Assembly (NCBI RefSeq): GCF_022870865.1
Contig: NZ_CP091508.1
Location: 2,170,001 to 2,234,000 of the forward strand
Reading direction: 5' to 3'
DNA from: Uruburuella testudinis
GTDB lineage: Bacteria > Pseudomonadota > Gammaproteobacteria > Burkholderiales > Neisseriaceae
Length of the DNA stretch: 64,000 nt
The notes under the pieces were generated by a model. It was not told the origin of the DNA. It saw only the letters and a program-made list of their open reading frames with translations, and did not search any database. The position numbers and the translations under genes were made by a program. Below are positions 36,320-45,284 of this stretch, piece after piece; positions within the stretch are counted from its first letter, which is position 1, and the number at the start of each line of letters is the position of its first letter.

Positions 36320-37807
36320 TCAACCCGCATCCGCCTGCTTGGCCGCTTCCGCCGCCGCTTCGGCATCGCCGTTGGCGCCGTTGAAAAACACGTTTAACAC
36401 CAGTGCGCAAATCGAAGCCAACACAATGCCCGATTCAATCAAAGGATGGACAGAATGCGGAATCCATTGCGAATATTTCGGCGCCACCAAAGGAATCATG
36501 CCCACGCCGATCGACACGGCCACAATCAGGCTGTTGTAATGATTGTGTTTGAAATCCACATTGGCCAAAATACGGATACCCGTGGCCGCCACCATGCCGA
36601 ACATCACAATACCCGCACCGCCCAGCACCACAGTGGGAATCGACTCCACCAGCGCGCTCATTTTCGGCAGCAGCCCCAACACCAGCAGAATCAGGCCGCC
36701 GGCGATGCAGACATAGCGGCTGCGCACGCCCGTTACCGCAACCAGGCCGACATTTTGCGAAAAGCTGGTATAAGGGAAAGCATTGAAAATGCCGCCGATT
36801 AAAGTGCCCAAACCATCGGTGCGCAAACCGCGGGTCAAATCTTCACGCGCCACTTTGCGGCCGGTCATCTCGCCCAAAGCCAAAAACATGCCGGTCGACT
36901 CAATCATCACCACAATCATCACCAAAGTCATGGTAATAATCATAATCGGGTCGAATTTGGGCATGCCGAAATGAAACGGCAGCACCACGTCGAACCACTT
37001 GGCCGAAGCCACCTTGTCGAAATGCATCAACCCCATGGCCGTGGCCGCCAAACACCCCACCACAATGCCGAGCAACACCGAAATATTGGCCAAAAAACCA
37101 CGGGTAAATTTCACAATACACAAAATCACCAGCATCACCAGCGCCGAAATCCCCATGCCCTGCAAAGTGGCATAACGCGGATTATCCAAGGTAGGCGCCA
37201 GCTTCAGGCCTTCAGGCACTTGCGAACCCACTGCACCTGTTGCCGCATCCAGCCAGGCCGCATGCACCGGGTCGACGATTTGCGGCGCCGTCGGGCCGAA
37301 AGGGTTGCCGAAAATCCAGTTGATGCCCACCCGCATCAGGCTGATGCCGATTACCGTGATGATGGTGCCGGTTACCACCGGCGGAAAAAATTTCAACATC
37401 CGGCTCACCAGCGGCGCCAACAGCATCGCCAAAATACCGGCGCCGATAATCGAGCCGAACACATATTGCGCACCGATATGGCCGGGGTTGGCATTACCCA
37501 TTGCCACCATCGGCCCCACCGCCGCAAACGTTACCCCCATCATCACCGGCAGCTTGATGCCGAACCAGCGCGTGGCGCCCGCCGATTGAATCAGAGTAAC
37601 AATGCCGCAGCAAAACAAATCGGCCGAAATCAGCAAAGCCACTTCTTGCGGCGTGAGCTGCAAAGCCCGCCCGACAATCAGCGGCACCGCCACCGCCCCG
37701 GCATACATCATCAACACATGTTGCAAGCCCAACGCAAATAATCTGCTGTTGGGCAGGCGCTCATCCACCGGATGAACATTTTCCTGAGAATAACCTGAGG
37801 CCTGCAT
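36320..37807 (-). CDS. NCS2 purine permease (urate/xanthine type)
   Basis: Inner-membrane proton symporter of the NCS2 (NAT) family, the clade of urate and xanthine permeases such as UacT, XanP and PbuX. 495 residues with about 14 helices. Typical blocks are HVLMMYAGAVAVPLIVG (about 29-45), the NAT signature region FNAFPYTSFSQNVGLVAVTGVRS near 340 and MSALVESIPTVVLGGAGIVMFG. Its AT-rich promoter carries two TTGTnnACAA palindromes matching those at puuE/uraH. Urate or xanthine as substrate is inferred from family, the urate pathway in the window and the shared sites. Confidence 0.85.
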   Translation of the reverse strand: MQASGYSQENVHPVDERLPNSRLFALGLQHVLMMYAGAVAVPLIVGRALQLTPQEVALLISADLFCCGIVTLIQSAGATRWFGIKLPVMMGVTFAAVGPMVAMGNANPGHIGAQYVFGSIIGAGILAMLLAPLVSRMLKFFPPVVTGTIITVIGISLMRVGINWIFGNPFGPTAPQIVDPVHAAWLDAATGAVGSQVPEGLKLAPTLDNPRYATLQGMGISALVMLVILCIVKFTRGFLANISVLLGIVVGCLAATAMGLMHFDKVASAKWFDVVLPFHFGMPKFDPIMIITMTLVMIVVMIESTGMFLALGEMTGRKVAREDLTRGLRTDGLGTLIGGIFNAFPYTSFSQNVGLVAVTGVRSRYVCIAGGLILLVLGLLPKMSALVESIPTVVLGGAGIVMFGMVAATGIRILANVDFKHNHYNSLIVAVSIGVGMIPLVAPKYSQWIPHSVHPLIESGIVLASICALVLNVFFNGANGDAEAAAEAAKQADAG

Positions 37808-37809
37808 TT

Positions 37810-37991
37810 ACTGCTCCTGATTTTTGATTTTCTTGACAGCATTTATATCAGAATGATTTCAAAAATTCTATAAATATTTTGATAAAAAATCGATTAAACA
37901 ATCTAATTAAAATTTAATCATATGATTTTAAAATAAATTAATTTTTAATAATTTTAACATTGTCAACAAGATATTGACGATTGTAAACAAA
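37810..37991 (-). promoter_or_regulatory. AT-rich promoter of the purine permease with paired operators
   Basis: TTGTCAACAA (37960-37969) and TTGTAAACAA (37981-37990) are 21 bp apart, centre to centre. They lie upstream of the permease start (37807) in about 150 bp of very AT-rich DNA. The first overlaps a minus-strand TTGACA that could serve as a -35. An AT-type DUS hairpin follows at 37992-38033. Confidence 0.6.
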
Positions 37992-38033
37992 ATGCCGTCT
38001 GAAAACGGTGAAGTGCGGTTTCAGACGGCCTTG
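37992..38033. terminator. DUS-pair hairpin with AAGTGCGGT in the loop
   Basis: ATGCCGTCTGAAAAC and GTTTCAGACGGCCTT arms enclose AAGTGCGGT (38011-38019), the Haemophilus uptake core. 38034-38354 holds only a degenerate family C end (ttatttttgtgaatgggtt near 38140) and a single DUS. Confidence 0.6.
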
Positions 38034-38354
38034 TTTTGATGAAATTGCCCGGTAACGGTTGGCAACGCAGACGCAGCGTAAGCTCCGCCCGCGAACTTCC
38101 CGCTTGAGTTCAACTCAGGCGAACCAACACCGTTCGCTTATTTTTGTGAATGGGTTAAAAAAAAGAGATTCACGAATACATCGGCTGTTGCAGTTAGGAA
38201 AGATTAAATTTGCAATTGAAAAGCCGAATCCTGCAGTCGACAAACCCCGGTTGTCGGCAGCAGCTTAAAAAATATCACACCAGATGATTGATAATACTAC
38301 GTTTTTTAAGCCATCGTATACTTTCAGACGGCCTGAAATCAACCCGTGCCGCCG

Positions 38355-39674
38355 TTAAAACAACCAGCCCGACACCACATAAATCACCAGCCCCACCAAG
38401 CCGCCGACCAAGGTGCCGTTGATGCGGATAAACTGCAAATCCCTGCCCACACTCAATTCGAGTTTATCCACCATTTCGCGGCTGTCCCAAGCCTTGACTT
38501 TATCCGACACAAACAGCGCGGCACGGTCTTTGTATGCCATCACAAAATCACGCACCATCAACGACAGGCGCACATCGAGGCGGCGCATAAACTGCGGATA
38601 TTGCGCCGCCTGTGCCAGCATATGATCCAGCAGCTTGTTTAATTGCACCAGCCACACAGAATCGCTTTTCTGCACATCCGCCGCCGTCCAGGCCTGCAAA
38701 CTGCGCCAGCCGCGCGCCAGGCTTTGCTGCACCGCCGGCGACTGCGCCAGCTGCATCTTGCCCTGCTCCAAGCGCTTGTGCCACAGGCGCGAATGTTGCA
38801 GCGCTTCGGCAATACGGTCGAGCTGGCTGTCGAAACCTTGGCGGATGCGGTGTTCGGGGTCGTTTAAAGCCGCCGCCAGATAATCATCGGCCCAATCCAG
38901 CGCCTTCGCTGCCACCCAGCCGTCGACGCGGTCAACCAACGTGCCTTTGAGCGAAGCTTTAATTTTTTCCCACGCACTGGGCGCATCGCTTTCAATACGC
39001 GCCGCCCATTCGTGCAGATTCTGCTCCAGCAGTGCGCGCGTTTCCGGGTCTTGCAGCCAGCGGCGTGCCTGTTTCATCAAAGCCAACAACAAGGTTTCAT
39101 GCAGGCCTTGTGATTTGAGCACCGCCAGCGCATCGGCCAGCGTTTTGCCGATTTTGTCGCCGCTATACTGTTCGGCCAGCATCATGCCGCCGAAACGCGC
39201 TACCTGCTCGGGTTTGGCCACATGAAACAGCGCCGGCAGCTGCTGCGCCAGCCACGGCAGCCAGCGCTCGCGGGTTTCGGCGGCCGCCAGCCGCTTTAAT
39301 AATTTGGCGCTCGGTGCCGCCTGATACACGCGCAACGCAATCGGCCGCCCCTGCAAAAAGTTGTTTTCGATAAACCGCCCCAGCTCATCGGCGATGCGGT
39401 GCTGGTTGCGCGGCAAAATGGCGGTGTGCGGAATCGGCAGGCCGAGCGGCCGGCGGAACAATGCAGTTACCGCAAACCAATCGGCCAGCGCCCCCACCAT
39501 CGCCGCTTCGGCAAAAGCTTTCACATAGCCCAATGCGGGGTATTGCTTCACATACAGTGCCGACACCACAAACAAACCGCAAGCCAGCAGCAGCAGGCCG
39601 GTTGCCAAACGGCGGCTTTTGCTCAAACGCGCGCGTGCCGCACGGGTGCGCGCTTCGGCAGAAAGAATGTGCAT
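38355..39674 (-). CDS. DUF445 family membrane-anchored protein
   Basis: 439 residues. One N-terminal helix (LATGLLLLACGLFVVSALYV, about 23-42) is followed by AFAEAAMVGALADWFAVTALFRRPLGLPIPHT, the DUF445/YjiN signature. A long helical charged middle region comes next, and a C-terminal hydrophobic segment ends at WLF. The protein is probably anchored at both ends. Function is unknown for the family. It stands alone upstream of the DnaA-box region. Confidence 0.85.
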   Translation of the reverse strand: MHILSAEARTRAARARLSKSRRLATGLLLLACGLFVVSALYVKQYPALGYVKAFAEAAMVGALADWFAVTALFRRPLGLPIPHTAILPRNQHRIADELGRFIENNFLQGRPIALRVYQAAPSAKLLKRLAAAETRERWLPWLAQQLPALFHVAKPEQVARFGGMMLAEQYSGDKIGKTLADALAVLKSQGLHETLLLALMKQARRWLQDPETRALLEQNLHEWAARIESDAPSAWEKIKASLKGTLVDRVDGWVAAKALDWADDYLAAALNDPEHRIRQGFDSQLDRIAEALQHSRLWHKRLEQGKMQLAQSPAVQQSLARGWRSLQAWTAADVQKSDSVWLVQLNKLLDHMLAQAAQYPQFMRRLDVRLSLMVRDFVMAYKDRAALFVSDKVKAWDSREMVDKLELSVGRDLQFIRINGTLVGGLVGLVIYVVSGWLF

Positions 39675-39845
39675 AAGGTTCTCTTTAATTTCAACAAGCC
39701 GTCTGAATTATATAGCGAACAAACCCGATTATCCTACTGCATAACAATTGCCCCGCCTTGCCTGCCCGCCGCAGTTGCCGGCACCGGCATTGCCTATTTT
39801 TTAATCATTTTAAAATTATCGTAACAAAATATCGGCTTAGGCGGT

Positions 39846-40148
39846 TTATCCACAAACCGTACACAGCCGCATAAACACATTGCGTGGGCAAACCTCAATA
39901 TTGCCTAAATTTTAAGCATAAAAATTTTTGCTTTTCCATTCAATCACCCACCCGATTTATCCACAGGCCATACACAGAGCTGTACCCGACCGGCGTGTAT
40001 ATTGCGCTTATCAAACAGCCTGCGGCAACAAAAAATACCGGCATCAGCACAATCGGCACCACTTTTGCTTTCAGACGGCCTGATTGCCTGCTTTTTAAGC
40101 AATGGTATTTTCCCGTTAAACTTCAAGCCCCAAAGCTGCTTATCCACA
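39846..40148. other. Cluster of three perfect DnaA boxes in an AT-rich intergenic region
   Basis: TTATCCACA occurs at 39846-39854, 39957-39965 and 40140-40148, all on the same strand. The first two lie in a repeated module (TTTATCCACA, two bases, CC, one base, TACACAG) 111 bp apart. A/T-rich stretches (39797-39835, 39901-39940) lie between. The 39675-40292 gap has no gene. It could be an origin, a DnaA-titration site or a DnaA-controlled promoter; dnaA and dnaN are not nearby. Confidence 0.6.
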
Positions 40149-40292
40149 CCTGATGCACAAGGCCGTGAACAAGCGGCAGGGATAATTAACCGCCGCCTTT
40201 CCTGCGCAACGGCAGCCGCTGTGGTCAGGATTACATTGCCGTGACACACCGAATCAGCTAAGATAAGTTTTCTTTACATTTCCTTAACCGAT

Positions 40293-41402
40293 ATGCCCGA
40301 CCTGACCACAAGCGACTGGCTGCTGCTGGCGCTGCTCGCCCTGCCGATTGTTGCCACGCTGCTGCCGCTGGTCAACCACGACCACTGGCTGTTTCGCGTG
40401 TTTGACTTTCCGCGCCTGCAAATTGCCGCCGTGAGCCTGCTGTGTGTGGTGTTGAATTACTGTTTCCAGCAAAACGAATACTGGCTGTTTACCCTTTTCG
40501 AAGTGCTCAATTTCGCCTGCTTTGCCTACCAGCTCAAAGAAATCGCAGCCTACACGCGCCTGAGCCGCCCCGAAGTGCTGCAATACCGCGGCGAAGACAA
40601 CGGCAACACCATTTCCCTGCTCACCAGCAATGTGCTCACACCCAACCGCCGTGCCGATTTGCTGCTGGCACAAGTGCGCCGCCTCGCCCCCGATGTAGTG
40701 CTGACGCTGGAAAGCGACGGCTGGTGGGAGGCGCAACTGGCGCCGCTGGAGCATGAACTGGCCTATCGCTACACCGTAAAAATACCGCTCGACAATCTTT
40801 ACGGTATGCATCTTTACAGCCGCCTGCCGCTGCGAAACGCACAAGTGCGCCATTGGGTGGCCGAAGACATTCCCTCCATCAACGCCGAGCTCCAACTGCG
40901 CTCGGGCGCCTGGATACGCATTTACTGCCTGCACCCGATGCCGCCCAGCCCCACCGAAGCCGACACCGCCACCGATCGTGATGCCGAGCTTTTGCTGGTC
41001 GGCCGGGAAATCGAACACCACGACCATTCGGTGTTGGTGTTTGGCGACCTCAACGATGTGGCTTGGTCGCGCACTTCACGTTTGTTCCAAAAAATCAGCG
41101 GCCTGCTCGACCCGCGCAAAGGCCGCGGCCTTTACAACACCTTTCATGCGAAATATCCGTTTTTACGCTGGCCGCTCGACCATATTTTTCACAGCAACGA
41201 TTTTATGATGACCGACATCAAAGTGCTGCCCTCTATCGGCTCCGACCATTTTCCCATTTACGGAAAATTCCAGTTTTCCCCCGCCGCCGAGGCCCTGCAA
41301 GAAGAAACCGAAGCCGATGCAGACGATCAACAGGAAGCCGAAGAAAAAATCGCCGAAGCCGCCCCTTTGAAAGAAGTGGTGCGGCAGAAATATCGTCATT
41401 AG
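40293..41402 (+). CDS. Endonuclease/exonuclease/phosphatase (EEP) family protein
   Basis: 369 residues. Three N-terminal hydrophobic segments (about 8-90) anchor it in the membrane. The EEP domain follows: LLTSNVLTPNRR (metal-site Asn), VVLTLESDGWWEAQL (metal-site Glu near 148), the FGDLNDVAWS Asp-Leu-Asn catalytic block near 250 and GSDHFPIYGKF with the catalytic His near 318. The acidic tail (EETEADADDQQEAEEK) is low complexity. Substrate is unknown; extracytoplasmic phosphodiester or nucleic acid hydrolysis is possible. Confidence 0.85.
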   Translation: MPDLTTSDWLLLALLALPIVATLLPLVNHDHWLFRVFDFPRLQIAAVSLLCVVLNYCFQQNEYWLFTLFEVLNFACFAYQLKEIAAYTRLSRPEVLQYRGEDNGNTISLLTSNVLTPNRRADLLLAQVRRLAPDVVLTLESDGWWEAQLAPLEHELAYRYTVKIPLDNLYGMHLYSRLPLRNAQVRHWVAEDIPSINAELQLRSGAWIRIYCLHPMPPSPTEADTATDRDAELLLVGREIEHHDHSVLVFGDLNDVAWSRTSRLFQKISGLLDPRKGRGLYNTFHAKYPFLRWPLDHIFHSNDFMMTDIKVLPSIGSDHFPIYGKFQFSPAAEALQEETEADADDQQEAEEKIAEAAPLKEVVRQKYRH

Positions 41403-42037
41403 GCTATTCGGCTATTCAGAATAACCCAGATTTTTGGGGAAACAGTGCAGCTTTCAAGCAAAAACCGCAGCATGTGCTGTTAAACGCAAAAAAATAATGA
41501 TAAATAAAGGTATTCTTGCGCCTGATGCCGGATAGCTGAGCATTGTTTGCCCGATTGACTAAAGGCCGCCTGAAAAGCTGATGCCGTTTCAGACGGCCTT
41601 GCTTTAATCGGGTGTTGCAACACATACGCAATGGGTTAAACCCACAATGCTATGGTTAGATTCAAATAAATTTCCCACGGCCAAATAAGTAAAGATTATC
41701 AATGCGCACGGGCAAACTTTACCGCATAGTACTTTTGTGCGCGTCAGATGATAACCGGCCGGTCAGATGGGTGGAAATTAAGTTGTCCGGCAGCATGCGG
41801 TTGGCGCTTCAGCGTGCAGCTGCCTCCCCCGGCCCAACGGGAAGGTCAGTGTGGGGGCAACGCAGCGAAGGGTTTTATAATCAAATGAATAAAAATACCG
41901 TCTTAAAGCCTGCTGACCATCACTGCCCCATTTCGCTTTCTTGTCATAAATTTATTTAAATTCAACCACATCAACAAACAAAGGCCGTCTGAAAAAATAT
42001 TTCAGACGGCCTTGACCATGGTTGTCAAGATGACCAA
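41403..42037. other. Intergenic region with two DUS hairpins, no convincing gene
   Basis: DUS hairpins lie at 41561-41600 and 41981-42013. An 85-codon open stretch at 41702-41959 has no family features or convincing ribosome-binding site. The segment ttcaaataaattt (about 41661) with atgcgcacgggca (about 41701) is shared with 46490-46550. Confidence 0.5.
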
Positions 42038-42550
42038 TCAGCGGAACACCACTTCGTCAGACAATTCGTTATCCGCCGCCGGTGTGCTGCGCGGAAAGTG
42101 GCGCACCAGAATATCGTTAACTTCTTGCAGGCCGTTTGCCAGGCCGGGCACAAACTCGTCGCGCTTAAAGCCGCTCAATATGGTTTCGCAAGCATGCTGC
42201 CATTCTTCACTATCCACTTTGGCGGCAATGCCGCGGTCGGCAACAATTTCCACCGCATGATCGGCAAACGACACATACACCAGCACGCCGCTGTTGTGTT
42301 CGGTATCCCACACGCCCAATTCGCCGAACCACTGCCAGGCGCGGGTGCGGGTATCGAGCCGCTTCAGCACGGCTTCGGTGCTGTAGCGCGATTCGATCAC
42401 AAAGCGGATTTGGCCGGTGTGTTTTTGCTCCGACAAACCGATGTCGCGGCTGATACGCTGCAAACCGGCAGTCGGAAAATAACGCTCCACCCGGCCGCGC
42501 GGATGCAGCCAATGCTGCCATAAGCGTTTGAATTTATTTTGCTCTTGCAT
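42038..42550 (-). CDS. TPM-domain protein, cytoplasmic type
   Basis: 170 residues. It begins MQEQNKFKRLWQHW at 42550, 2 bp after the stop of the upstream TPM gene. A longer reading frame upstream runs antisense through the Gly-rich coding region and is rejected. The TPM-like domain (about 35-140) shows RFVIESRYSTEAVLKRL and NSGVLVYVSFADHAVEIVAD. LemA followed by two TPM proteins is a common bacterial arrangement. No signal peptide is seen. Function is unproven; some TPM proteins have phosphatase activity. Confidence 0.8.
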   Translation of the reverse strand: MQEQNKFKRLWQHWLHPRGRVERYFPTAGLQRISRDIGLSEQKHTGQIRFVIESRYSTEAVLKRLDTRTRAWQWFGELGVWDTEHNSGVLVYVSFADHAVEIVADRGIAAKVDSEEWQHACETILSGFKRDEFVPGLANGLQEVNDILVRHFPRSTPAADNELSDEVVFR

Positions 42551-42552
42551 GA

Positions 42553-43443
42553 TTACCAACCTCCTGATGCGCCGCCGCCGCCAAAGCTGCCGCCACCGCC
42601 GCTGAAACCGCCGCCACCGCCGAAACCGCCGCCGCTGCTCCAACCGCCGCCGCGGGAGCTGCCGAAGCCGCCGCCGCCCAAGCCGCCACCGCCGCCGGAA
42701 ATAAATGCCCCGCTGCCCAACAGAAAGGTAATAACGGTGCCGACAAGAGCCGCAATAATAGCGGCTATCAGCCCCCAACCCAACAGCATCACCAGGCCGA
42801 ACACAGCGCCGCCGGTCAGCAGGCTGCCCAAGCTGCGGCCGAACACGGCTTTCAAAAATGCACCCACAAAAAACGGCAACACCAACAACATCATCCAACC
42901 GTCTATACCATCGCCCTCAGAACCGCTGCGTTGCTCAGGCGCAGGCAGCGCTTCGCCGGCAATCAGTTTTTCAATCTGGCTGACGGCTGCGTAAATGCCT
43001 TCATCGGTTTTGCCTTGTTGCAGATACGGGCGCAACACATCATCCAAAATCCGCTTGGCATACACATCGGGTATCGCGCCTTCCAGCCCGCGCCCGACGG
43101 CCAGATGGGTTTTGCGTTCATCGCGCACCAGCAGCAGCAATACGCCGTCGCTCACATCTCTGCGCCCCGGCTCGTATTGCTGCATGGCGCGGGTGGCGTA
43201 GTCAAACGGCGTTTCCGGCGCAATCGCGGGCACGGTCAGCACGATAATCTGGCTGCCTTTTTCACGGCTGTATTGTGTGAGGTGGCTGTTGAGCTGTACC
43301 CGCGCTTCGGGCTGCATCATCTGCGCACCATCCATCACCGGCGCAGTCAGCGGTGGAATGACGGCCAAATCGGCTGCAAACAGGCACATGCCGGTCAGCA
43401 GCATGGCCGCAAACGCGCCGCAACGTTGGATAATCGATAACAT
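42553..43443 (-). CDS. TPM-domain membrane protein with glycine-rich tail (YgcG family)
   Basis: 296 residues. A signal peptide (about 1-24) is followed by a periplasmic TPM domain (about 30-160), with MDGAQMMQPEARVQLNSHL and VSDGVLLLLVRDERKTHLAVG. Two hydrophobic helices come next (about 185-240). The tail of about 50 residues is nearly all Gly and Ser, ending GGASGGW. The Gly-rich end is typical of this family. It is co-transcribed with the second TPM gene (2-bp gap). Confidence 0.87.
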   Translation of the reverse strand: MLSIIQRCGAFAAMLLTGMCLFAADLAVIPPLTAPVMDGAQMMQPEARVQLNSHLTQYSREKGSQIIVLTVPAIAPETPFDYATRAMQQYEPGRRDVSDGVLLLLVRDERKTHLAVGRGLEGAIPDVYAKRILDDVLRPYLQQGKTDEGIYAAVSQIEKLIAGEALPAPEQRSGSEGDGIDGWMMLLVLPFFVGAFLKAVFGRSLGSLLTGGAVFGLVMLLGWGLIAAIIAALVGTVITFLLGSGAFISGGGGGLGGGGFGSSRGGGWSSGGGFGGGGGFSGGGGSFGGGGASGGW

Positions 43444-43531
43444 GCGTTTCCTTATGTATCATTGAATGTATCTTTGAAACCCGCTTTCAGACGGCCTCAA
43501 GCATCGAAAGGCCGTCTGAAAAGGGCGTCTG

Positions 43532-43598
43532 ATGCCCATTCACAAATGTAAGCTAGTAAGGCGGGCCAACGCCGTTAGATTATTTTGTGAATGGGTAT
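43532..43598. repeat. Correia-like palindromic repeat, family C, inverted
   Basis: atgcccattcacaaatgtaa and tattttgtgaatgggtat are the ends; gggccaacgccgttag lies inside, in the reverse orientation to most copies. It is located between ynfA and the TPM genes. Confidence 0.55.
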
Positions 43599-43607
43599 GA
43601 ACGCTGT

Positions 43608-43931
43608 TTATGCACGGGCGCCCGCCATAATCACCGCCATACCCGCCAGGCACAACGCCGCACCGAGAATGTCGGTCGAAGTGGGCCGCACACCGTCTGC
43701 CAGCCACAACCATAATAAGGCCATACACACATACACACCGCCGTAAGCCGCATACACCCGGCCGCTGGCGGTCGGATGCAGCGTCAGCAGCCAGGCAAAC
43801 AGCGCCAGGCTGGCCGCCGCAGGCAACAGCAACCATACCGGTGCCTGCTGGCGCAGCCACAAATACGGCAGATAACAGCCGATGATTTCCGCCAAGGCGG
43901 TGGCGGCAAACAGCAATAAAGTTTTCAGCAT
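43608..43931 (-). CDS. YnfA/UPF0060 family small membrane protein
   Basis: 107 residues with four hydrophobic helices, the UPF0060/YnfA pattern. The segments [16 protein letters not shown] (about 14-29), [20 protein letters not shown] (about 57-76) and [16 protein letters not shown] near the end are characteristic. YnfA proteins are distant relatives of SMR exporters, but transport here is unproven. It lies between lemA and the TPM genes, all on the same strand, which interrupts the usual lemA-TPM arrangement. Confidence 0.87.
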   Translation of the reverse strand: MLKTLLLFAATALAEIIGCYLPYLWLRQQAPVWLLLPAAASLALFAWLLTLHPTASGRVYAAYGGVYVCMALLWLWLADGVRPTSTDILGAALCLAGMAVIMAGARA

Positions 43932-44003
43932 AATTCTGTGTTTCAGACGGCCTTTTTTCAGACGGCCTTATTTATGTTGAAAAGGCCGTCTGAAACGCTT
44001 TCG

Positions 44004-44594
44004 TTAAAACTCAACCTTGGGTGCGTTGGATACGGCCGCTTCGTTTTCCACACTGAAATTTGCGCGTGCTTTCATGCCAAAAATTTTGGCAGTGAGGTTT
44101 TGCGGAAACTGGCGCAGAGTGGTGTTGTAGGTTTGCACCGCTTTGATGTAATTGTTGCGCGCCAGCGAAATACGGTTTTCCGTGCCTTCCAGCTGCGCCT
44201 GCAAATCGCGGAAATTCTGATCGGCTTTCAACTGCGGATAGTTTTCAGAAACCACCAGCAAGCGCGACAAGGCACTGCTAAGCTCACCCTGCGCTTGCTG
44301 AAACTGCTGCAACTTTTGCGGGTCGGCCGCATCATCGGCGCTGATCTGAACGCTGCCCACTTTGCTGCGCGCTTCCGTAACCTGGGTAAACACCTGCTCC
44401 TCATGCGTGGCGTAACCTTTTACGGTATTGACCAGATTCGGAATCAAATCGGCACGGCGCTGATATTGGTTCAACACTTCCGACCAAGCCGCATTGGCCG
44501 CTTCGTCTTGCGACTGCATGGTGTTGTAGCCGCAACCGCTCAAAGCAAATAATGAGGTAAACACGGCCACAACGGCCAACCATTTTTTCAACAT
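44004..44594 (-). CDS. lemA: LemA family lipoprotein
   Basis: 196 residues. A lipoprotein signal with lipobox LSGC (Cys21) is followed by the LemA helical domain. Its signature NQYQRRADLIPNLVNTVKGY lies near residue 42, and the family ending FPQNLTAKIFGMKARANFSV is near 165. LemA proteins are long alpha-helical envelope proteins often encoded with TPM proteins; their role is not settled. A DUS pair separates it from ynfA. Confidence 0.9.
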   Translation of the reverse strand: MLKKWLAVVAVFTSLFALSGCGYNTMQSQDEAANAAWSEVLNQYQRRADLIPNLVNTVKGYATHEEQVFTQVTEARSKVGSVQISADDAADPQKLQQFQQAQGELSSALSRLLVVSENYPQLKADQNFRDLQAQLEGTENRISLARNNYIKAVQTYNTTLRQFPQNLTAKIFGMKARANFSVENEAAVSNAPKVEF

Positions 44595-44834
44595 GAAATA
44601 TACTCCGTAAAAGTCATCATCAAACCGCTCCAGCCGCCGGCCGCTGCAAAAACACTTCAGGCCGTCTGAAACAGATTTTGCGAGTATAGCCCAAAGCTGC
44701 CGCCGCGCAAAACAGCCGGCGACAAACGGTTGCCGCCTGCTTTTGCCGCCTGCCGGTAAAATATGCAGTCATATCTATTCAAAATAACCCAAATGCACCG
44801 GCCGGCTGATGTTTTCGAATGATCAAAACACCCT

Positions 44835-44997
44835 TGGGGTGTTCTGACCACTCGATTTACGGATGCTTTTAGCTCCTGAAAACGCATCTGCTGCGTTAAA
44901 AAGCCTCGCAAGATGTCCAATCTTGCTGCGTTTTTTGCCCGGCATCTGCATTTCCAGAAGCAAAAATCCCCTCATAAACGAATGATCAAAACACCCC
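44835..44997. mobile_element. 160-bp MITE, copy 6, beside a solo end
   Basis: GGGGTGTTCTGACCACTCG at the left and cgaatgatcaaaacacccc at the right frame the usual interior. Just before it, cgaatgatcaaaacaccc (44816-44833) is an extra right end, as if one copy had inserted beside or recombined with another. It occupies most of the lemA-rmlD gap. Confidence 0.7.
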
Positions 44998-45130
44998 GGC
45001 CAAATAAAACACTCGCTTTTTGCACTACCATTTTCAGACGGCCTGTTTCATAATAGGGTTACAGCCGGTTACAGCCGTTGAGCCCTTGCAGGCCAAACAC
45101 AGCTTTCCGACAATCTGCCCGCCATAGGGG

Positions 45131-45258
45131 TTTAGTGTTCCCCCAAACGCAGATGTCGGAAAAAACCGCAACCAACACCAGCACCTGACGAGCATTTTTA
45201 ACACAGCAGCTATGCTTTTAACGCAAAAAGATGATATATAAATAGTCGGGATGCCCTA
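45131..45258. repeat. Degenerate MITE remnant upstream of rmlD
   Basis: tagtgttcccccaaacgcag, aaaaccgcaacc, tttttaacacagcagctatg and cgggatgcccta follow the MITE order at low identity, ending just before the rmlD ribosome-binding site. The 44595-45284 gap contains no other gene. Confidence 0.4.
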
Positions 45259-45284
45259 AACAAAACCCTGAAGGAAATGATTGA

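Noticed and set aside
38059..38268. A 69-codon frame between the permease and the DUF445 gene
   Set aside because: It runs through a degenerate family C repeat end and has no support as a gene.
39675..40292. Calling this region the chromosomal origin outright
   Set aside because: The boxes are real, but there is no dnaA or dnaN nearby and no visible G/C skew switch, so only a DnaA-box cluster is claimed.
41702..41959. An 85-codon frame in the gap behind the EEP gene
   Set aside because: No family features, no convincing ribosome-binding site, and part of it is shared non-coding repeat sequence.
42539..42994. A proline-rich plus-strand frame
   Set aside because: It is the complement of the glycine-rich tail of the TPM protein.
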